Below are positions 10,157-22,036 of a stretch of DNA of 64,000 nt, one piece after another. The notes under the pieces were generated by a model, which worked only from the letters and a program-made list of their open reading frames with translations, made no database searches and was not told the origin of the DNA. The DNA lies in assembly GCA_021234155.1 (NCBI GenBank), contig JAJEKV010000086.1, forward strand, positions 434,001-498,000. Direction: 5' to 3'. The position numbers were made by a program, and so were the translations under genes. Source of the stretch: Isoetes taiwanensis (lineage: Eukaryota; Streptophyta; Lycopodiopsida; Isoetales; Isoetaceae). How positions within the stretch are numbered: position 1 is the stretch's first letter; each line of letters opens with the position of its first letter.

Positions 10157-11765
10157 TCAGCTCTGGCGAGATGGAAATGGAAATGTCAATCTTAAAGGTC
10201 GCATCGTTACGCCTCTTGCTTTAATGACTGAAAAGCATTGTGGAAGCGCTTCGCCAAAACTAGGAAGAATAACCTGGTCCAGGTTTGGAAAAGTGTCGAT
10301 TACTCCATTTCTAGAGAAACACATTCATATGGATTGGTGAGAATTAGCAAAGATATACACAAACAAGCTTATTTGCATTTTCAGATCTCTTCACCACTCG
10401 AACTGCAGCCAACGTTGCTGCCCCTGATGAAAATCCAACCTGGAAGAGTGTGTTGGAAACCAATAATTAAATAAACTTCATGCTATAACAGAATGAGGTC
10501 CTTGTTCTTACCAATAACCCTTCCTTGAGGGCAAGCTACCGAGCCATCTGGATTGCTTCTTCTATCGTTATCTGCATAATAACACGATGTAGACAGCTGA
10601 GAACTAAGTGCCATCTCGCTGACCTCTATTCATCTACAATATGAACCCACGCTTTCATAAGCATGGACCTATGCACGAAATTGGGCTCGTACAAATTTAA
10701 ACAGCTGGAGGATGTAAGAGTAACTATTGTGATATTATATTTGCAAGTAAACTATTCACCTCCATAGTCTCATCGAGAATGCTCGCATCCAAATTACTGG
10801 GCATAAAGCCTGCACCAATCCCTTTACTTGTAAGTGCCTGCCATGGCAAAGGCAACTATCAGGAAACATTTGACCATCCGTTACAAGTTTACAATGCTTG
10901 CAATATATGCATAAAATTTAGGCACCTGGCCTTCCTCCTTGTAAAATGTTGCTCTCATCTGGCTCCACACCATATATCTGCAGCAAGTGACGATCATTTC
11001 AACAATTCTTGAAAGAAAGACATGTATAGGCAAACATACCTTAATATTTGGGTTCTTGCTCTTTAAGAATTTAGCAACACCAGTTATAGTACCACCTGTT
11101 CCAATTGTGGCAACCAAGATATCCACTTTACCACAAGTGTCATCCCAGATTTCTGGACCAATTGTTTCAAAATGAACCTGTATAGCAGGAAATCTCAAGT
11201 CATTATATGGAGTTGGTTATATTGTAACACTTAAAACCCACCTTGGGATTTGCAGAGTTATCAAATTGTTTAAGCATGTAAGAATTGGGAGTCTTCCTTG
11301 CAATAGCTTCAGCCATCTGTGCAGCACCTCTCATGCCCCTATTTGCATCTGTTAAAACAACTTCAGCTCCAAAAGCTCGAAGAAGGATGTAACACGAATT
11401 ATCAACCGATGATGGCAGTGTAAGGATTAGCTTGTAGCCCTTCGATGCAGCAATAAAAGCAAGGCCAATGCCAGTATTGCCACTTGTTGCTTCAACAAGA
11501 ACAGTCTAAAATGATCACATTATTAACTTTCAGAATCACCATAAATAATAAGTTCTTTCAAATCAAATGCGCTCACTTTTCCTGGCGTTATAGATCCATT
11601 GGCTTCTGCCTCAGATTTCATGCTATATGCTATTCTGTAGAGAGAAACCATGTATTCTTTAAAAACTTGAAGGATTCAATCACTCTAAGTACTATTTAGA
11701 AGAAGAAATATATGGTTCATAGACAGATAAAACATAAGAAGAAAGCGAAAGAATCCATACCTGGA
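10157..11765 (-). pseudogene. cysteine synthase (O-acetylserine (thiol)lyase-like) pseudogene with introns
   Basis: Seven exon-like blocks on the minus strand follow the plant cysteine synthase order with GT/AG borders in phase: 11634-11577 (ending AEANGSITPGK), 11505-11242 ([14 protein letters not shown], the substrate loop), 11177-11040 ([18 protein letters not shown]), 10977 onward ([14 protein letters not shown]), 10821-10760 (GIGAGFMPSNLDA), 10571-10512 (ALKEGLL), 10439-10359 (FSSGAATLAAVRV) and 10273-10157 (VILPSFGEA). The enzyme makes cysteine from O-acetylserine and sulfide with PLP. Here TAA at 10918-10920 and TAG at 10536-10538 interrupt the frame. Upstream of 11634 I find no N-terminal domain, so the PLP-binding lysine segment is missing. 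Kept introns argue for a duplicated, not retroposed, copy. Confidence 0.85.
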
Positions 11766-12108
11766 TGAATAAAAGGGAGCTTTCCGGCGTCCATAGCTGG
11801 GTAGCATTATAGTCACCTGTTTGGATGAGCTGAGCGGTAAAGAAAGAAGGGCAAAAATCTCCCAAATCGTCAAGAGTTGCATAGCTGAGATTAAGGGAGA
11901 TGAGATTATGCCCTAGAGGGTATAAGGAAGGGATAAACATGTGCTCAACTCGCCAGAACCCTGACGGAAGGGGCGGAAGGGAGGGCAGAATCCGAGGTGC
12001 AGAAGCCATAGCCAAGTCCGGCGGATAGCGTTTGTGTAGGAGGCTGATAATGGGGCTGGATGACCGACCATTTACAGGTAGCAGCCAATTTTTAGCAGTC
12101 ATCAGCAT
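11692..12108 (-). other. open frame at the 5' side of the cysteine synthase pseudogene
   Basis: A 138-codon frame includes MASAPRILPSLPPLPSGF from about 12009, which could pass for the start of a plastid transit peptide, but the rest does not match cysteine synthase. A GTATGG donor-like site lies near 11762, and its phase (in another frame) would join the exon at 11634. It may be replaced or rearranged 5' sequence. Function not claimed. Confidence 0.3.
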
Positions 12109-12194
12109 ATGCTAGGTATATGCCAGCATATACTTGAATATGCCCACATACCCACATAAACGAGGGTTTGCCCCCCTAGGGGCAACCCAACCAC
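12085..12194 (+). repeat. GGGCAACCC dispersed repeat, copy 3
   Basis: Ordered blocks: TTTTAGCAGTCATCAGCATA, GGTATATGCCAGCATATACT, CCCACATAAACGAGGG and CCCCCCTAGGGGCAACCC. It lies just upstream (in minus-strand terms) of the cysteine synthase pseudogene. Confidence 0.7.
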
Positions 12195-14990
12195 ATATAG
12201 CCTACAAAATAAAACATGACTAGAACAAATGCTTTATATAATTGGGTCATGCCATTTATGCGTGGGGATTTATCAAGTTTAGAATGAAGAATGAACATCT
12301 TTATGGCATCGACTCTAGATTAGATTTCAAAACAAAATCCCTTTGGACCACATTGTGTATAAATGATGAAATCCTTTTGGACCACATTCTATATAGAACA
12401 CCCGTAAAGGTAATTGTAAAGTGTCATGGATATTTTTATTCTATTTATGTATTTATGTATGGTATAGGATTTGTCTTCATCATCCTTTATCTAAGAACAA
12501 ATGTGAGCAAGCGGACAATCATTTGAGTTCTCTCTCTACCACCATATTTGGTCTTTGTGAAGCCATAATGCAGATGCTCCACCCAGCTCATGCTTGGCAA
12601 TGTTGTTGCATAGTAATAAATGCCCAATGTTGCAGCATTTTTTTTTGTCTTCTCTTAAACAACTTATATTCTAAACATGACATCAATGCAATGGATGTTA
12701 TCCTCGTCATGTTGTAATGATGCTATCTTTGCTCAAAATTTTCATCCTAGAGGCTATGCAGTTGACAAATTCCTTGAGCTTGACAAATAGGTATACTTGG
12801 CTCTGAATCTATCATATGGCCATAATAAATCCATGCTAACCATCTAGTGCAAGCTTGACATGCAGAGAGAAAATATCACTAATTTGTAAGTAACTCCATT
12901 TACAACATATCTTCATATTAGATGTGCAAAGATATTATGATCAAGTTATTTTTCATGATCATAGTAGAAAGCAACTTTGAAGAAATAGCAATGTTGCTAA
13001 GGACGATGATGAAGACGGTGCATTTCCATTTCCAGCATCGAAGGATGCAACGTCCACTAGAATCTATGTGAAACTGCAAATTAGTTAATAGGGCTAAGCT
13101 AATACAATCTACTTTAAAGAGACTGTGCAAGGGAGACTGCCACACTATCTTTTCTTGGCTCCCGCAGTAATAAAGGGGTCATGGTAACTCCCCAAGGAAC
13201 TTCTTTCTTACATTAATGCATAGAAGTTAATAGGGAAATGGTCTTCACCAATAATCCTTTTCATTCATTCATTCTGTTCTTGCAGATCATGCATCTTGTC
13301 TTTCATCTTGGTTTTCCAAATCCAGGACTGTGCTGCTTGAACTTATATCGAGGTCTAGTGGCCATGAAATATCTGTCAAAAGTCCAATGTGATCAGAACC
13401 CAGGAATTGACAATAATAATTAACTACTACATATTTCACACCTAGCTGATGAAGCACAGAAGGTGACATACTTGGTGATAACAAAGGTGAAGGAAGATTA
13501 GCAGTTAGTGCCTTCTCAGCATTTTTGTTGTGATAAACATACTGTAAGGAAATTAGTAGCATCAAAAAAGGGCTCCAAACTTTGAACTAAAAAGCACGAT
13601 TCTCCTCTGGAGTACACAGTCTTAGATGGAGATACTACAAATTCCTTTTCTAGTCCAAAGCTTACACAGCATGGCATACAAATGGGGCAGAAGAAAACGG
13701 GGTGCTTATTGCATGTGCATGGTTTGGTTCGTCAATACACTCTCACATGAGTGTAACAGGAAGATAGCCATATATATCTTCTTTCCGGTTTCCAATACGT
13801 GAATGTAAAATGTTTTTCACAAGCCTCCGACATGAGATGTGGTTGTATCCATAGCTTGACAATAGACTTGGTGAAGAAGCACGAGAATATTTTGAAGGAA
13901 TGCAAATGGAAGATGTGACTTCAAATCCTTTTACCTCTATTTTCAGCAGCCATAGGTAAAGGCCGAGCATAACTTGAGTTCTATATGGACAGGGAGGCAG
14001 ACTGATTTAAAACAACTCTTAATTGAGCATATGGTTTGCACTTTTCAATTTGTTAGAAGAGAAGAAATTAAATTGGGTATGTTGAAAATGTGGACCAAAT
14101 CACAACCGCCTACCAGAAAATGCAGAATAATTGTGTACAGCATGGTATATACTCCGGGAAATTCATAATGGGATCACATGTATGAAAAGTGTAATATTTA
14201 TGTCCATATAATACATGTGATTCACTTGTAAAGGCATGCAGTATTTTTGTCTAGCTTCTCGCATAAGATGAGGTCCCACGGAGAGTGCATTGGAGGGCAT
14301 CCTGAAATAGAGTTGGTACAAAAGCACTGGAGATGTTTTGCAGGAATGCAATTAAAAGATGTCTCCAAGATGTTATTATGGTTGTCTAAAGCTTAACAAC
14401 CCCTGGCAAAGAACTTGCTAGAGTTTCCATGTTACCAAAAGGCAAAAGCAAATCATTATTAGGGAAATAATCTGTTACTAATATGCAATGCAAGGATGCT
14501 ATCATATTTATGAAGAATAATAAATGAGATTGCGCGAACAAAGAAAACCATAAAGATTTAGGAGAATACCTGGTCTAGAAAACCTAAATTCTTCAAAGGA
14601 AGATGGTTTGTCTGTAGATGGAAAAGGACCCTCAAGCTCCATTTTGCAAGCATGAATAGGTCTTCTGCATCTGCATCAAATTTCTTCTACCATAGCCCAT
14701 GTGTGCAGCACTCTTAACATAATTTTGCCTGCCGGAAAGAGGATGTTATGCCCGAGACTTTGAACAGTTTTCTTTGTCATAATTGAGAATAAAAATCGAA
14801 ATGCCAAATGGATACATACCTTTATAATTGATGTAGTGACTTCCTTCTCCATCAGAGATCATCGGCATAAGAAGGGGTGATACAATTGCGAATAAACCCA
14901 AGGAAGCAAACACTCAAAAAAAATGCTGCCATATATTAGTACATGCAAGTTTTCGAAACTAGTTTGTACCTTTTGGTGACATACTGTAAA
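12195..14990. other. intergenic stretch without a supported gene
   Basis: Only short frames. A minus-strand segment near 14652-14575 reads MELEGPFPSTDKPSSFEEF and runs into a GTATTC donor-like site, so it could be a first-exon relic, but I could not connect it to further exons. Nothing else is supported. Confidence 0.35.
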
Positions 14991-15174
14991 GTCTATAGGT
15001 AAATTTTAGCGCGCTCCTCTTGCATATCATCTACAAGACGTACAGCAAGAACACCTTCATCACAATGATTATATCCTTCAACCCTACAAAAAGTAGCCTT
15101 CTCTGGTTCAATATCTTGTCCAGCATCATTCTGAAGAGTTCTAAAGCAGTAGTGCCTTCTCCAACTTGAGCATA

Positions 15175-16567
15175 GAAAAAACATGGTTCTGAGTGAGAGG
15201 ATGAGCGGAAGCGGCAGCGGCTAGGGCAGAGGCGGAGGTGAGGCTACCGCCGCTTCACCTTGCTTCCGGATTAGGAGCGAGGCATGAAGCAAAGATCTGG
15301 AGATGGATGCCAGGCCATGATGCTTTCTAACCGCAAGATTGATTATCACAGGTTTTCTCCAGATTTTTCCAGGGATGTAGTCTGTAGGCGATCTTCAACT
15401 TTGGGTCAGTTTTGGTTGCATTTCCCACTCTTTCCTTGCAGTTCTCGAAGGATTCCTTTGAGGCTGGGTCGACCTGGGATGGATGGGATTTATGCAGGCT
15501 AACTGGATCAAACTGAAGCAGGCTCATGTTCCGGTTTAGTACGGGGTAAGCTTCATCTGAAGAGGTAAAGTCTTGCAGTTCTGTGAAGTATCTTGGATTT
15601 ACTCTTGCCCTTTCTTGCTGGCGGAAAGACAAAATGTAGATTAAGAACAAATCAGGTACTCAGGCACTTTTGGGACTTTCTAGTTTTTATGCAAATAAAT
15701 TGCTGGATTTGATTTGAATAGAATAGCCGAGCTAGGGAAATGATGTAGGCAGGAAGATTATACATCTTGCACCGGGCTTTTTGAGGGAGGAGTCTGGCGG
15801 CTGGGCATATTTTTTGTCTAGCCAGCTTCAATTGGATTGCCTACCCCGACAATGCAGCATTTTATTTGATGCAATTCACAGGTGATTTATTTGAGTAAAG
15901 CTGAGAGACCAGAATCCATGAAGCGGTGGCAGCTTCTATGAGCAGAGTGGCAGACTGCTCTTCTTACACTGATTTGTTTCTTTATTTGACTTCTTTGTAT
16001 TCCGGTAAGAGTAAAATGTGCAGTGACAGTTGGTGGTATAGCCGGTCTTCTATGCTACTTCAAAAGTAGTATACATATAGATTTGGTGGTAGTTGCCATG
16101 ATTAACAGGATGGATGTGCTTATTTATCAAGGATGTATGGGCTCCTTGATGGGAAATGGAAGTGGAAGACTCCCTTACAGGGTGACCCTTTCAGTGGAGA
16201 TTGTCGAGCTAGGGGCTATACAGGAGCTTCTATATTCTGCACCAGGCTTTTAGGGGAGGAGTCTGCCGGCTGGGCTTGTACTAAGCCTAGCCAGCTTTAG
16301 GCTATCTGTGACCCCGACAATGCAGCACTCTACTATGCACCTCAGACACAACATCTTGAGAATCAGGTTTCTTTAACCATTGTTAGCTATCTTATACTTC
16401 TTTTGTTTTGCTGTTACTCATTTGAATAAGTTTCAGTTCATAGAGGATGAAGAGGTTGAGGTAACTCCTGTAGTAATCCTCTATGAAGTTTGAAACATTG
16501 TACTCTGTACTTTTTATTATATAAAATATAAAAACTTCCGTTTCTCCAAAAAAAAAAAAAAAAAAAA
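15175..16567 (+). mobile_element. 1.39-kb poly(A) retroelement or retrocopy inserted in a PPR gene
   Basis: The insert lies between two copies of aacttgagcata (15163-15174 and 16566-16577) and ends in about 20 A at 16548-16567. Removing it restores the PPR reading frame exactly. It begins GC-rich (AGCGGAAGCGGCAGCGGC), holds a direct repeat of about 105 bp (15759-15868 and 16226-16333) and ends TTCCGTTTCTCC plus A-run, like plant LINE or SINE 3' ends. I see no reverse transcriptase. A minus-strand frame at 15327-15650 shows no known domain. It could be a non-autonomous LINE derivative or a processed transcript of an unknown gene. Confidence 0.75.
15759..16333 (+). repeat. direct repeat inside the 1.39-kb retroelement
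   Basis: Two segments, 15759-15868 and 16226-16333, share phrases such as GAGGAGTCTG, CGGCTGGGC, TAGCCAGCTT and CCCCGACAATGCAGCA in the same order. The start-to-start distance is about 467 bp, so the element's 3' part is a diverged duplication. Confidence 0.7.
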
Positions 16568-17159
16568 CTTGAGCATACACTGCAATTATTGCACCCCATG
16601 AAACGGCATCTCGACTTTGCAACTGCAAGAACACTGCATATGCTGCTTCAATATTTCCACATTTCCCATACATATCAATAATAGAGATTGCCAAGACAAT
16701 ATCCGTTGAAAATCCACTATCAAATATCTCGTTGTGAATAAGACTATCCTGGTATATAGCTCCTATGTTGCCACATGCTTTGAAGACAGCTAAGTAGGTA
16801 TCCTTATCTGGCCTGGTCGCTTTCTGCTGCTGCATATTTTGAAAGCAGTCTAGTGCCACTAGGGCCTGTCCATGATTGGCATGGCCTGTAATCATTAAAC
16901 CCCAAGAAAGGGCATTTTTGCTTGGCAGTTGATCAAAAATATCCTGGGCCTCCTCCAAGCTCTGGCATTACTGTATATATCAATAAGGCAACTTCCTATG
17001 ACAATGATGGATAATCCTTACCTGAATGAGATCTGATGCCACTGTGCAAGCCTTAAGTTCTGCACTGTATGCATACTTGTCATACTTTGTCTCCAACATT
17101 TGCATTCTGTGGTACATTCAAGAGCATGTAACCCAAACCATCATCGCACCATCATGGCA

Positions 17160-18480
17160 GAGAAACGCTCTTGAGGAAAAACGCTCACATCTAACGTCTG
17201 AACCCCACAAAGAGAAGCAAAAAAAAAAAAAAAAGGGCAAGAACTAGGGGATTGATCTGCAAAATAAGAAGGAAAGCTTGGAGCTGTGAAATTTCCCAAT
17301 GGTTTTAGCATGGACAACCTTAAACTGGCCAGAAAATTGCCCTTTCACATGTGCAGACCTGCAGGATTTTCAAACGGCATTTTTGGGCAACGATTTACAC
17401 ATCCATGTAAACCTGATTCTATGCTACAGGTTTTGGCACAGAGGGCATCGATTTACCCTGCAGAGCAAAGGAGATTTTTAAGCAACGATTTACCCATACC
17501 TCTAAACCCGATTCATGCCACTCAGATGCATGCGTCCACGCCAGAATGGAAAGGAGAGGTCGTCGTCAAAAGCAAGGATTGATGGTTTTATTAAACCTGA
17601 AGAACAGTTTTGAATCCCTGAACAGGTCAAAAGACGGAAGGCACAAAATGAAATCAATAGAACCACCTCGACGCAAGAACGCAAGAATAAGGTATTAGCT
17701 GACTCTTCTCATCTCCGTGCCCATTTTTATTTCTAATTTCCCTAGCCTTAGATTTGTAAAAGCAGAGATCTGATGGTGGAAAATAAGGCACATCAGATTT
17801 TGATGAGATGGAAATGGCTAGAATTTGAGGAAATCTGATGGTGGAAAATAAGGCACATCAGATTTTGATGAGATGGAAATTACACGTGGATAGGCTAGAA
17901 TTTGAGGAAAGGCTGTAGGCCCGGTAGGGCTGGTGTGCTAAAAAAAAAAAAAAGTAGATGCAATAGAAAAAAGTATTGGAGCATTTCTTATAATTATGCT
18001 AAATTGAAGCATTAAATTTTTTTTTCTTATTCTCTATTGTGATTGAAGCATTAAATTGGAGTACTAAAATTTTTCTTATTTTCTATTGTGATTCTCTTTC
18101 TCGCTTTGACATAACTTAAAAAAATTATATAGCATGATGGATTTATAAAGTATATCAAAAATAAAATTCTGAAATCTAACCTGGATTGGCACTTTGGGCC
18201 AATTTTTTTCAATCATCTGTAACTTGCAATACATACCATATCCACTATGTACTTAAAAAACACTGATCCTTATCACATAACCAACATGCCGCCAGGCAAG
18301 CAGTACTAATGTAAACCTCGTGACAAAAGATCAATTTACGTGAGACCCTCAAACAAGGTAAGCACGGACAAAGCAAATACATAATAGAACCAGCCCATCT
18401 ATACTGAACACGGACAATTAAAAAAATATCATCTCAATTGGCCAGGATTATATAATGTGCACTTGTCCTGCTAAATGTGG
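17160..18480. other. intergenic stretch with a 65-bp tandem duplication
   Basis: No gene. An A-run near 17220 and another at 17941 may be old poly(A) tails. At 17769-17898 a unit starting TCTGATGGTGGAAAATAAGG is repeated with a 65-bp period. At about 18003-18090 a unit with ATTGAAGCATTAAATT is also repeated imperfectly. Confidence 0.5.
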
Positions 18481-18842
18481 TCCAAATACCTACATAGTAA
18501 ATGCTCCACGGATTGTTGCAATCCATTCAACACCAAGGTCTGCATATAAAGGAAATGGGGTCAAGCTACACCCATTAGCTATGGCATCTCTTTTTGAAAT
18601 GTATGGGCACAGCATTTGAATATCTGTATAGTGTGTATACATGTCAACGAATTTGACCAGATTAAATGTTAGGCCAAACGTTGACCATAGTTTAGGCAAC
18701 CATAGACACTGAAGGCCATAAAAATCAGCCTCAAATTTCCTTATTCCCAATGGCTTCATGCTGCCCAAGCCAAAAAGAATTCTGTAATGTAATAAAAAGA
18801 ATTTTATCTAAGACAACTCTAGGCATGTGATAATATAACAGG

Positions 18843-21518
18843 TTAATGAAGTGCCTCCAGCTGAACCTCTGTTCCACGCGAAACAGGTAGTCTCTCCTGA
18901 CCTTGTCCAGTTGACAATAAACCTGCTGAATCATCTTCGTTGTCACTGTCTAAAATTTGAACTCTGTCATCTCTATTCTTTTTCCCATTTTCCCAATATC
19001 TCTGCAACTCAACATAAACAACCGTTGTAACTAATAACAAAAACCAGGCAAACAGTGCCCATTGGTACCCTCTTAATTGTCCTGCGCCATAAATATCTGC
19101 CAGCAATGACATGCCAGCAACTAAGGTAACAAATCCAAATAACACTGCAACACGGCCCGAATAAATGTGCAAATATTCCCAAATTACTCGTGCCTTTGTT
19201 GGTTCCTCTGCTGGAGAAGGTTTGTGAGGCCGAAAGTATGCATTGAGTGGCTGCCAACATGCAAGCAAGATACTCACAATACCCAGTTTTACATGAAAAG
19301 TTTCTGTGTGCAAACCCCGTAACTCAGCAGCTGCAAAAAGAAGAGCTAAAAGCATCACCGCTGTACCAGAATACTGAAGATAGGTATGGATCTGAAACCA
19401 TATACCCTTTTCCAAGTGTTTCAAGTACCTAGCAGCCAATATCCCACCTGGAAATAATATACCCCAAGCAAGGAACATCATAAAACCATGCACTACTAAT
19501 ACAGGCTGTAATTCCTGGTCTGCTTCAGCTGCACCTCTCTGCAGATTCACTATTGTGGCCTTCCTACTTGTCCTATCATGCATATTTCTGTCAGAAAGGA
19601 AGTCTGAATCCCACTTGGCACCCATAGCCCAGATCACCTTGAGCGGCAATGTAAGATCAATGACATTCTTGCAGGAATTATCATTGCCTGCACAAGCTGG
19701 CTGAAGAGATCTGCTGAATTCAAATGTAATAATTCCATTTTCTGATCGACATTTCTTGTCCCATAACACTTCTGAAGTAGGATGAACACTCTCAGCATCT
19801 CTCCCATCAATCCAGTAAGTATTAATATGACCTGTTCCATCATTTCCAACCCAACCGACATATGCAAAAGAATTCACCATCCCTCTACCAAATGCAATGG
19901 CAAGATAACCACTCTTCCGTTCCCCCCTTACTGCAAAAGAGATGTTTGAGCCAGTCAATGTCCAGAATAGAGTGACTTGCTGTTCTCCAAGATAAACACT
20001 GCTATTATACATATCTGAGAGTCCGCCGTCAACAACTTCAATTTTCCAGCCCATCTTCTTTTGGTAATATGCTTGATAATAAACTTCATTGGGTGTGTTC
20101 CGATCAGGAAGCCAATTCAGAGTATATGGATCTGCAGGTACCCCATGTGCATCAGGTCCACCAGCAAACACTGTTTCATTAGTATTATTGTCTGCACCAC
20201 CTCCCACAGGATCTGAAGTGATATAAAATGCCATGTTGTGACCCCCCTGAATTTGAAAAGACACGGGAACTCCTCGTTCTACTTTAAGAATGGGTGCCTC
20301 CTTTTTGTTAATATATATAACCTCATCAGGATTTGGCGGATTGGGATAATGCAGAGCAGTATCAACATCCACTACAAGAAATGTCCCCCTGTCCGCAGTC
20401 ACCATGTCAACAGCCTCTTCATTTGAAGCAATAAGTGGGCCAGCACAGTCATCTATTGATGCTGCAAGTGTGAGTGGTAAGTGCCCAAAGTTCACTTTTC
20501 CAGGACCCCCATGATTTTGCGGTAGGGGGAATGGATGCAAACTATCTGGTGGCTTCAAGGGTCCCATGGCCCATATCACTGTCATGCTTGATGTTGCATT
20601 CAGAGGGACATCAATAAGTGCATCGATCCCTGGAAGGGGCCGATTGTAACGGATAAATGCCACACCATCCATATGGTGACCATAGATTAGCTGAGAGTTA
20701 TTGTTTGCACTACCAAACAAATAATCTGGGCATACTCCAGTTGGTTTGGAGCGATCACCATTGCACTCTCTGTATTTGTTGATATAGTAATCATCAACAA
20801 AAGCATCTTGGTGGCCTGTAAATCCAGCAACCACTACATCTGAATTCAACATTAGGAATTGTGTGCTGCCTGGTTTAGCCCATCCAAATGCCATGTAACG
20901 AGTTTCAGAAATTATGGCTTCCAACCCAAGGTCAACTGAATTATTCTCCCAATTCACTGTCCATCTTAGCCTGTAAGATGGTGTCAAAGAAAGACAATTC
21001 TCAAACATTGTTGGCTGTTTATGCCCAATTTTCATGCCTTTTGAACTACTTGGACTTGGAGAAGGAGATGGGCTCAAATTTTCATTAGGATACAATTCTG
21101 GATCCAGCAATATGTGGCCAAAGTCTGATCCTGTAGCTCGATCCCAAACGCTAAGAACAGCAATCTGATCCCAAGTTGTGTTTTCCAAAGTTACCAAGAA
21201 GGTGGCATTAGCATAAGTCTGATTAAGAGGCATGCTAGAAATAGGACGCCCCCTTGTTAGATTTAGAAAGTCCTCTCCTTGAGCTCCCCACCAAGATACA
21301 TCTCTACCAGAAATCATATCAAAGTTTGTGACTCTAAAAGAGCAATCATCCAATATAAAGATATAACCCCTTAATTGATGTTGTACCATGCTGAACTCTC
21401 CAGTGAAACCAACCAAAGAGCTATTCTGGGTGCAACCCTGCGCAAGTTCCAGCCAGTTCCATATAGCCAAGAAGCAAACAAGTTCACTGAAAAGAACAAG
21501 AACGCTAGCTTTGCTCAT
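18843..21518 (-). CDS. DM13-DOMON-cytochrome b561 membrane redox protein
   Basis: An uninterrupted 891-codon frame without introns. It starts with a secretory signal (MSKASVLVLFSELVCFLAIW), then a DM13 domain (about 30-155; GYIFILDDCSFRV, WWGAQGEDF, SDFGHILLD), a first DOMON domain (about 180-345), a middle segment, a second DOMON domain (about 510-660) and a C-terminal cytochrome b561 core of five or six membrane helices (about 680-830). Histidines that can ligate two haems appear in VHGFMMF, IHTYLQY, FHVKLG and LHIYSGR. The order and length match the plant family of Arabidopsis At5g54830 (about 900 aa). Family knowledge suggests transmembrane electron transfer from cytosolic ascorbate to an outer-face acceptor; this is inferred, not shown. 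TAA stop at 18843-18845. It is one of three intact genes here. Confidence 0.93.
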   Translation of the reverse strand: MSKASVLVLFSELVCFLAIWNWLELAQGCTQNSSLVGFTGEFSMVQHQLRGYIFILDDCSFRVTNFDMISGRDVSWWGAQGEDFLNLTRGRPISSMPLNQTYANATFLVTLENTTWDQIAVLSVWDRATGSDFGHILLDPELYPNENLSPSPSPSPSSSKGMKIGHKQPTMFENCLSLTPSYRLRWTVNWENNSVDLGLEAIISETRYMAFGWAKPGSTQFLMLNSDVVVAGFTGHQDAFVDDYYINKYRECNGDRSKPTGVCPDYLFGSANNNSQLIYGHHMDGVAFIRYNRPLPGIDALIDVPLNATSSMTVIWAMGPLKPPDSLHPFPLPQNHGGPGKVNFGHLPLTLAASIDDCAGPLIASNEEAVDMVTADRGTFLVVDVDTALHYPNPPNPDEVIYINKKEAPILKVERGVPVSFQIQGGHNMAFYITSDPVGGGADNNTNETVFAGGPDAHGVPADPYTLNWLPDRNTPNEVYYQAYYQKKMGWKIEVVDGGLSDMYNSSVYLGEQQVTLFWTLTGSNISFAVRGERKSGYLAIAFGRGMVNSFAYVGWVGNDGTGHINTYWIDGRDAESVHPTSEVLWDKKCRSENGIITFEFSRSLQPACAGNDNSCKNVIDLTLPLKVIWAMGAKWDSDFLSDRNMHDRTSRKATIVNLQRGAAEADQELQPVLVVHGFMMFLAWGILFPGGILAARYLKHLEKGIWFQIHTYLQYSGTAVMLLALLFAAAELRGLHTETFHVKLGIVSILLACWQPLNAYFRPHKPSPAEEPTKARVIWEYLHIYSGRVAVLFGFVTLVAGMSLLADIYGAGQLRGYQWALFAWFLLLVTTVVYVELQRYWENGKKNRDDRVQILDSDNEDDSAGLLSTGQGQERLPVSRGTEVQLEALH

Positions 21519-21993
21519 CTTTTAGCTGAGCACTTATTTCAATTAGCTGACATAGAAGATCCAGTAGCAAATTCAAGGAAAATATGCAACGCATACAGAT
21601 TTTCAAGGACAGACCATATGATCAGAATTTGGTCAGATCCTTCAGTCTAGCTCAACAACGCAAAATCTAGGTTGAGCTTTATGACGATAATATGAACTTA
21701 TTTATTCGTCTGAAGCACAGGGCTCAGTTTCAGAATAGATCAATAGATTCAAAAGGACAAAATGAAAAATGAGAATTCTTACATCCAGATGAGGATTCTA
21801 CATTCAGATCTGCCATACACAGCTAGAAGGAGAAAACGATGGGAAGAAAGAGTACATAAATCAAAACGCACCAAATCGTCAGAATAGAAATCCCCACCAG
21901 TCGGAGCACGGATTTAGATATGAAGGCACAGATTTGAGATTTCAGATCCCTATTTGGTAACCATGATCGACCAAAGGAAGCAAGAGCGAAACA

Positions 21994-22036
21994 GCGGCGC
22001 CGCCAGGTCCCTCTTGTTCGTTTTTGGCGGCGCCGC
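21994..22036. promoter_or_regulatory. paired GCGGCGCCGC palindromes upstream of the b561 gene
   Basis: The 10-bp palindrome GCGGCGCCGC occurs at 21994-22003 and 22027-22036 in otherwise AT-rich DNA, about 480-520 bp upstream of the minus-strand start codon at 21518. The same palindrome lies 373 bp upstream of the TPLATE start (58705-58714) and inside the foldback at 59332-59341. A regulatory role is only a guess. Confidence 0.35.

Larger units (their letters stand above)
14993..17150 (-). pseudogene. PPR-protein pseudogene split by a retroelement
   Basis: On the minus strand from about 17120 the reading shows PLS-type pentatricopeptide repeats: MQMLETKYDKYAYSAELKAC, QVRIIH, LIDIYSNA (then a frameshift), EEAQDIFDQLPSKNALSW, NMQQQKATRPDKDTYLAVFK, SIIDMYGKCGNIEAAYAVF and DAVSWGAIIAVYAQV. 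The frame resumes on the far side of an insertion at 15174 as GEGTTALELFRMML, then shifts again to EPEKATF. PPR proteins of this kind act in plastid or mitochondrial RNA processing and editing. With at least three frameshifts besides the insertion, this copy is dead. No N-terminal targeting region or E/DYW tail was found. Confidence 0.85.
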
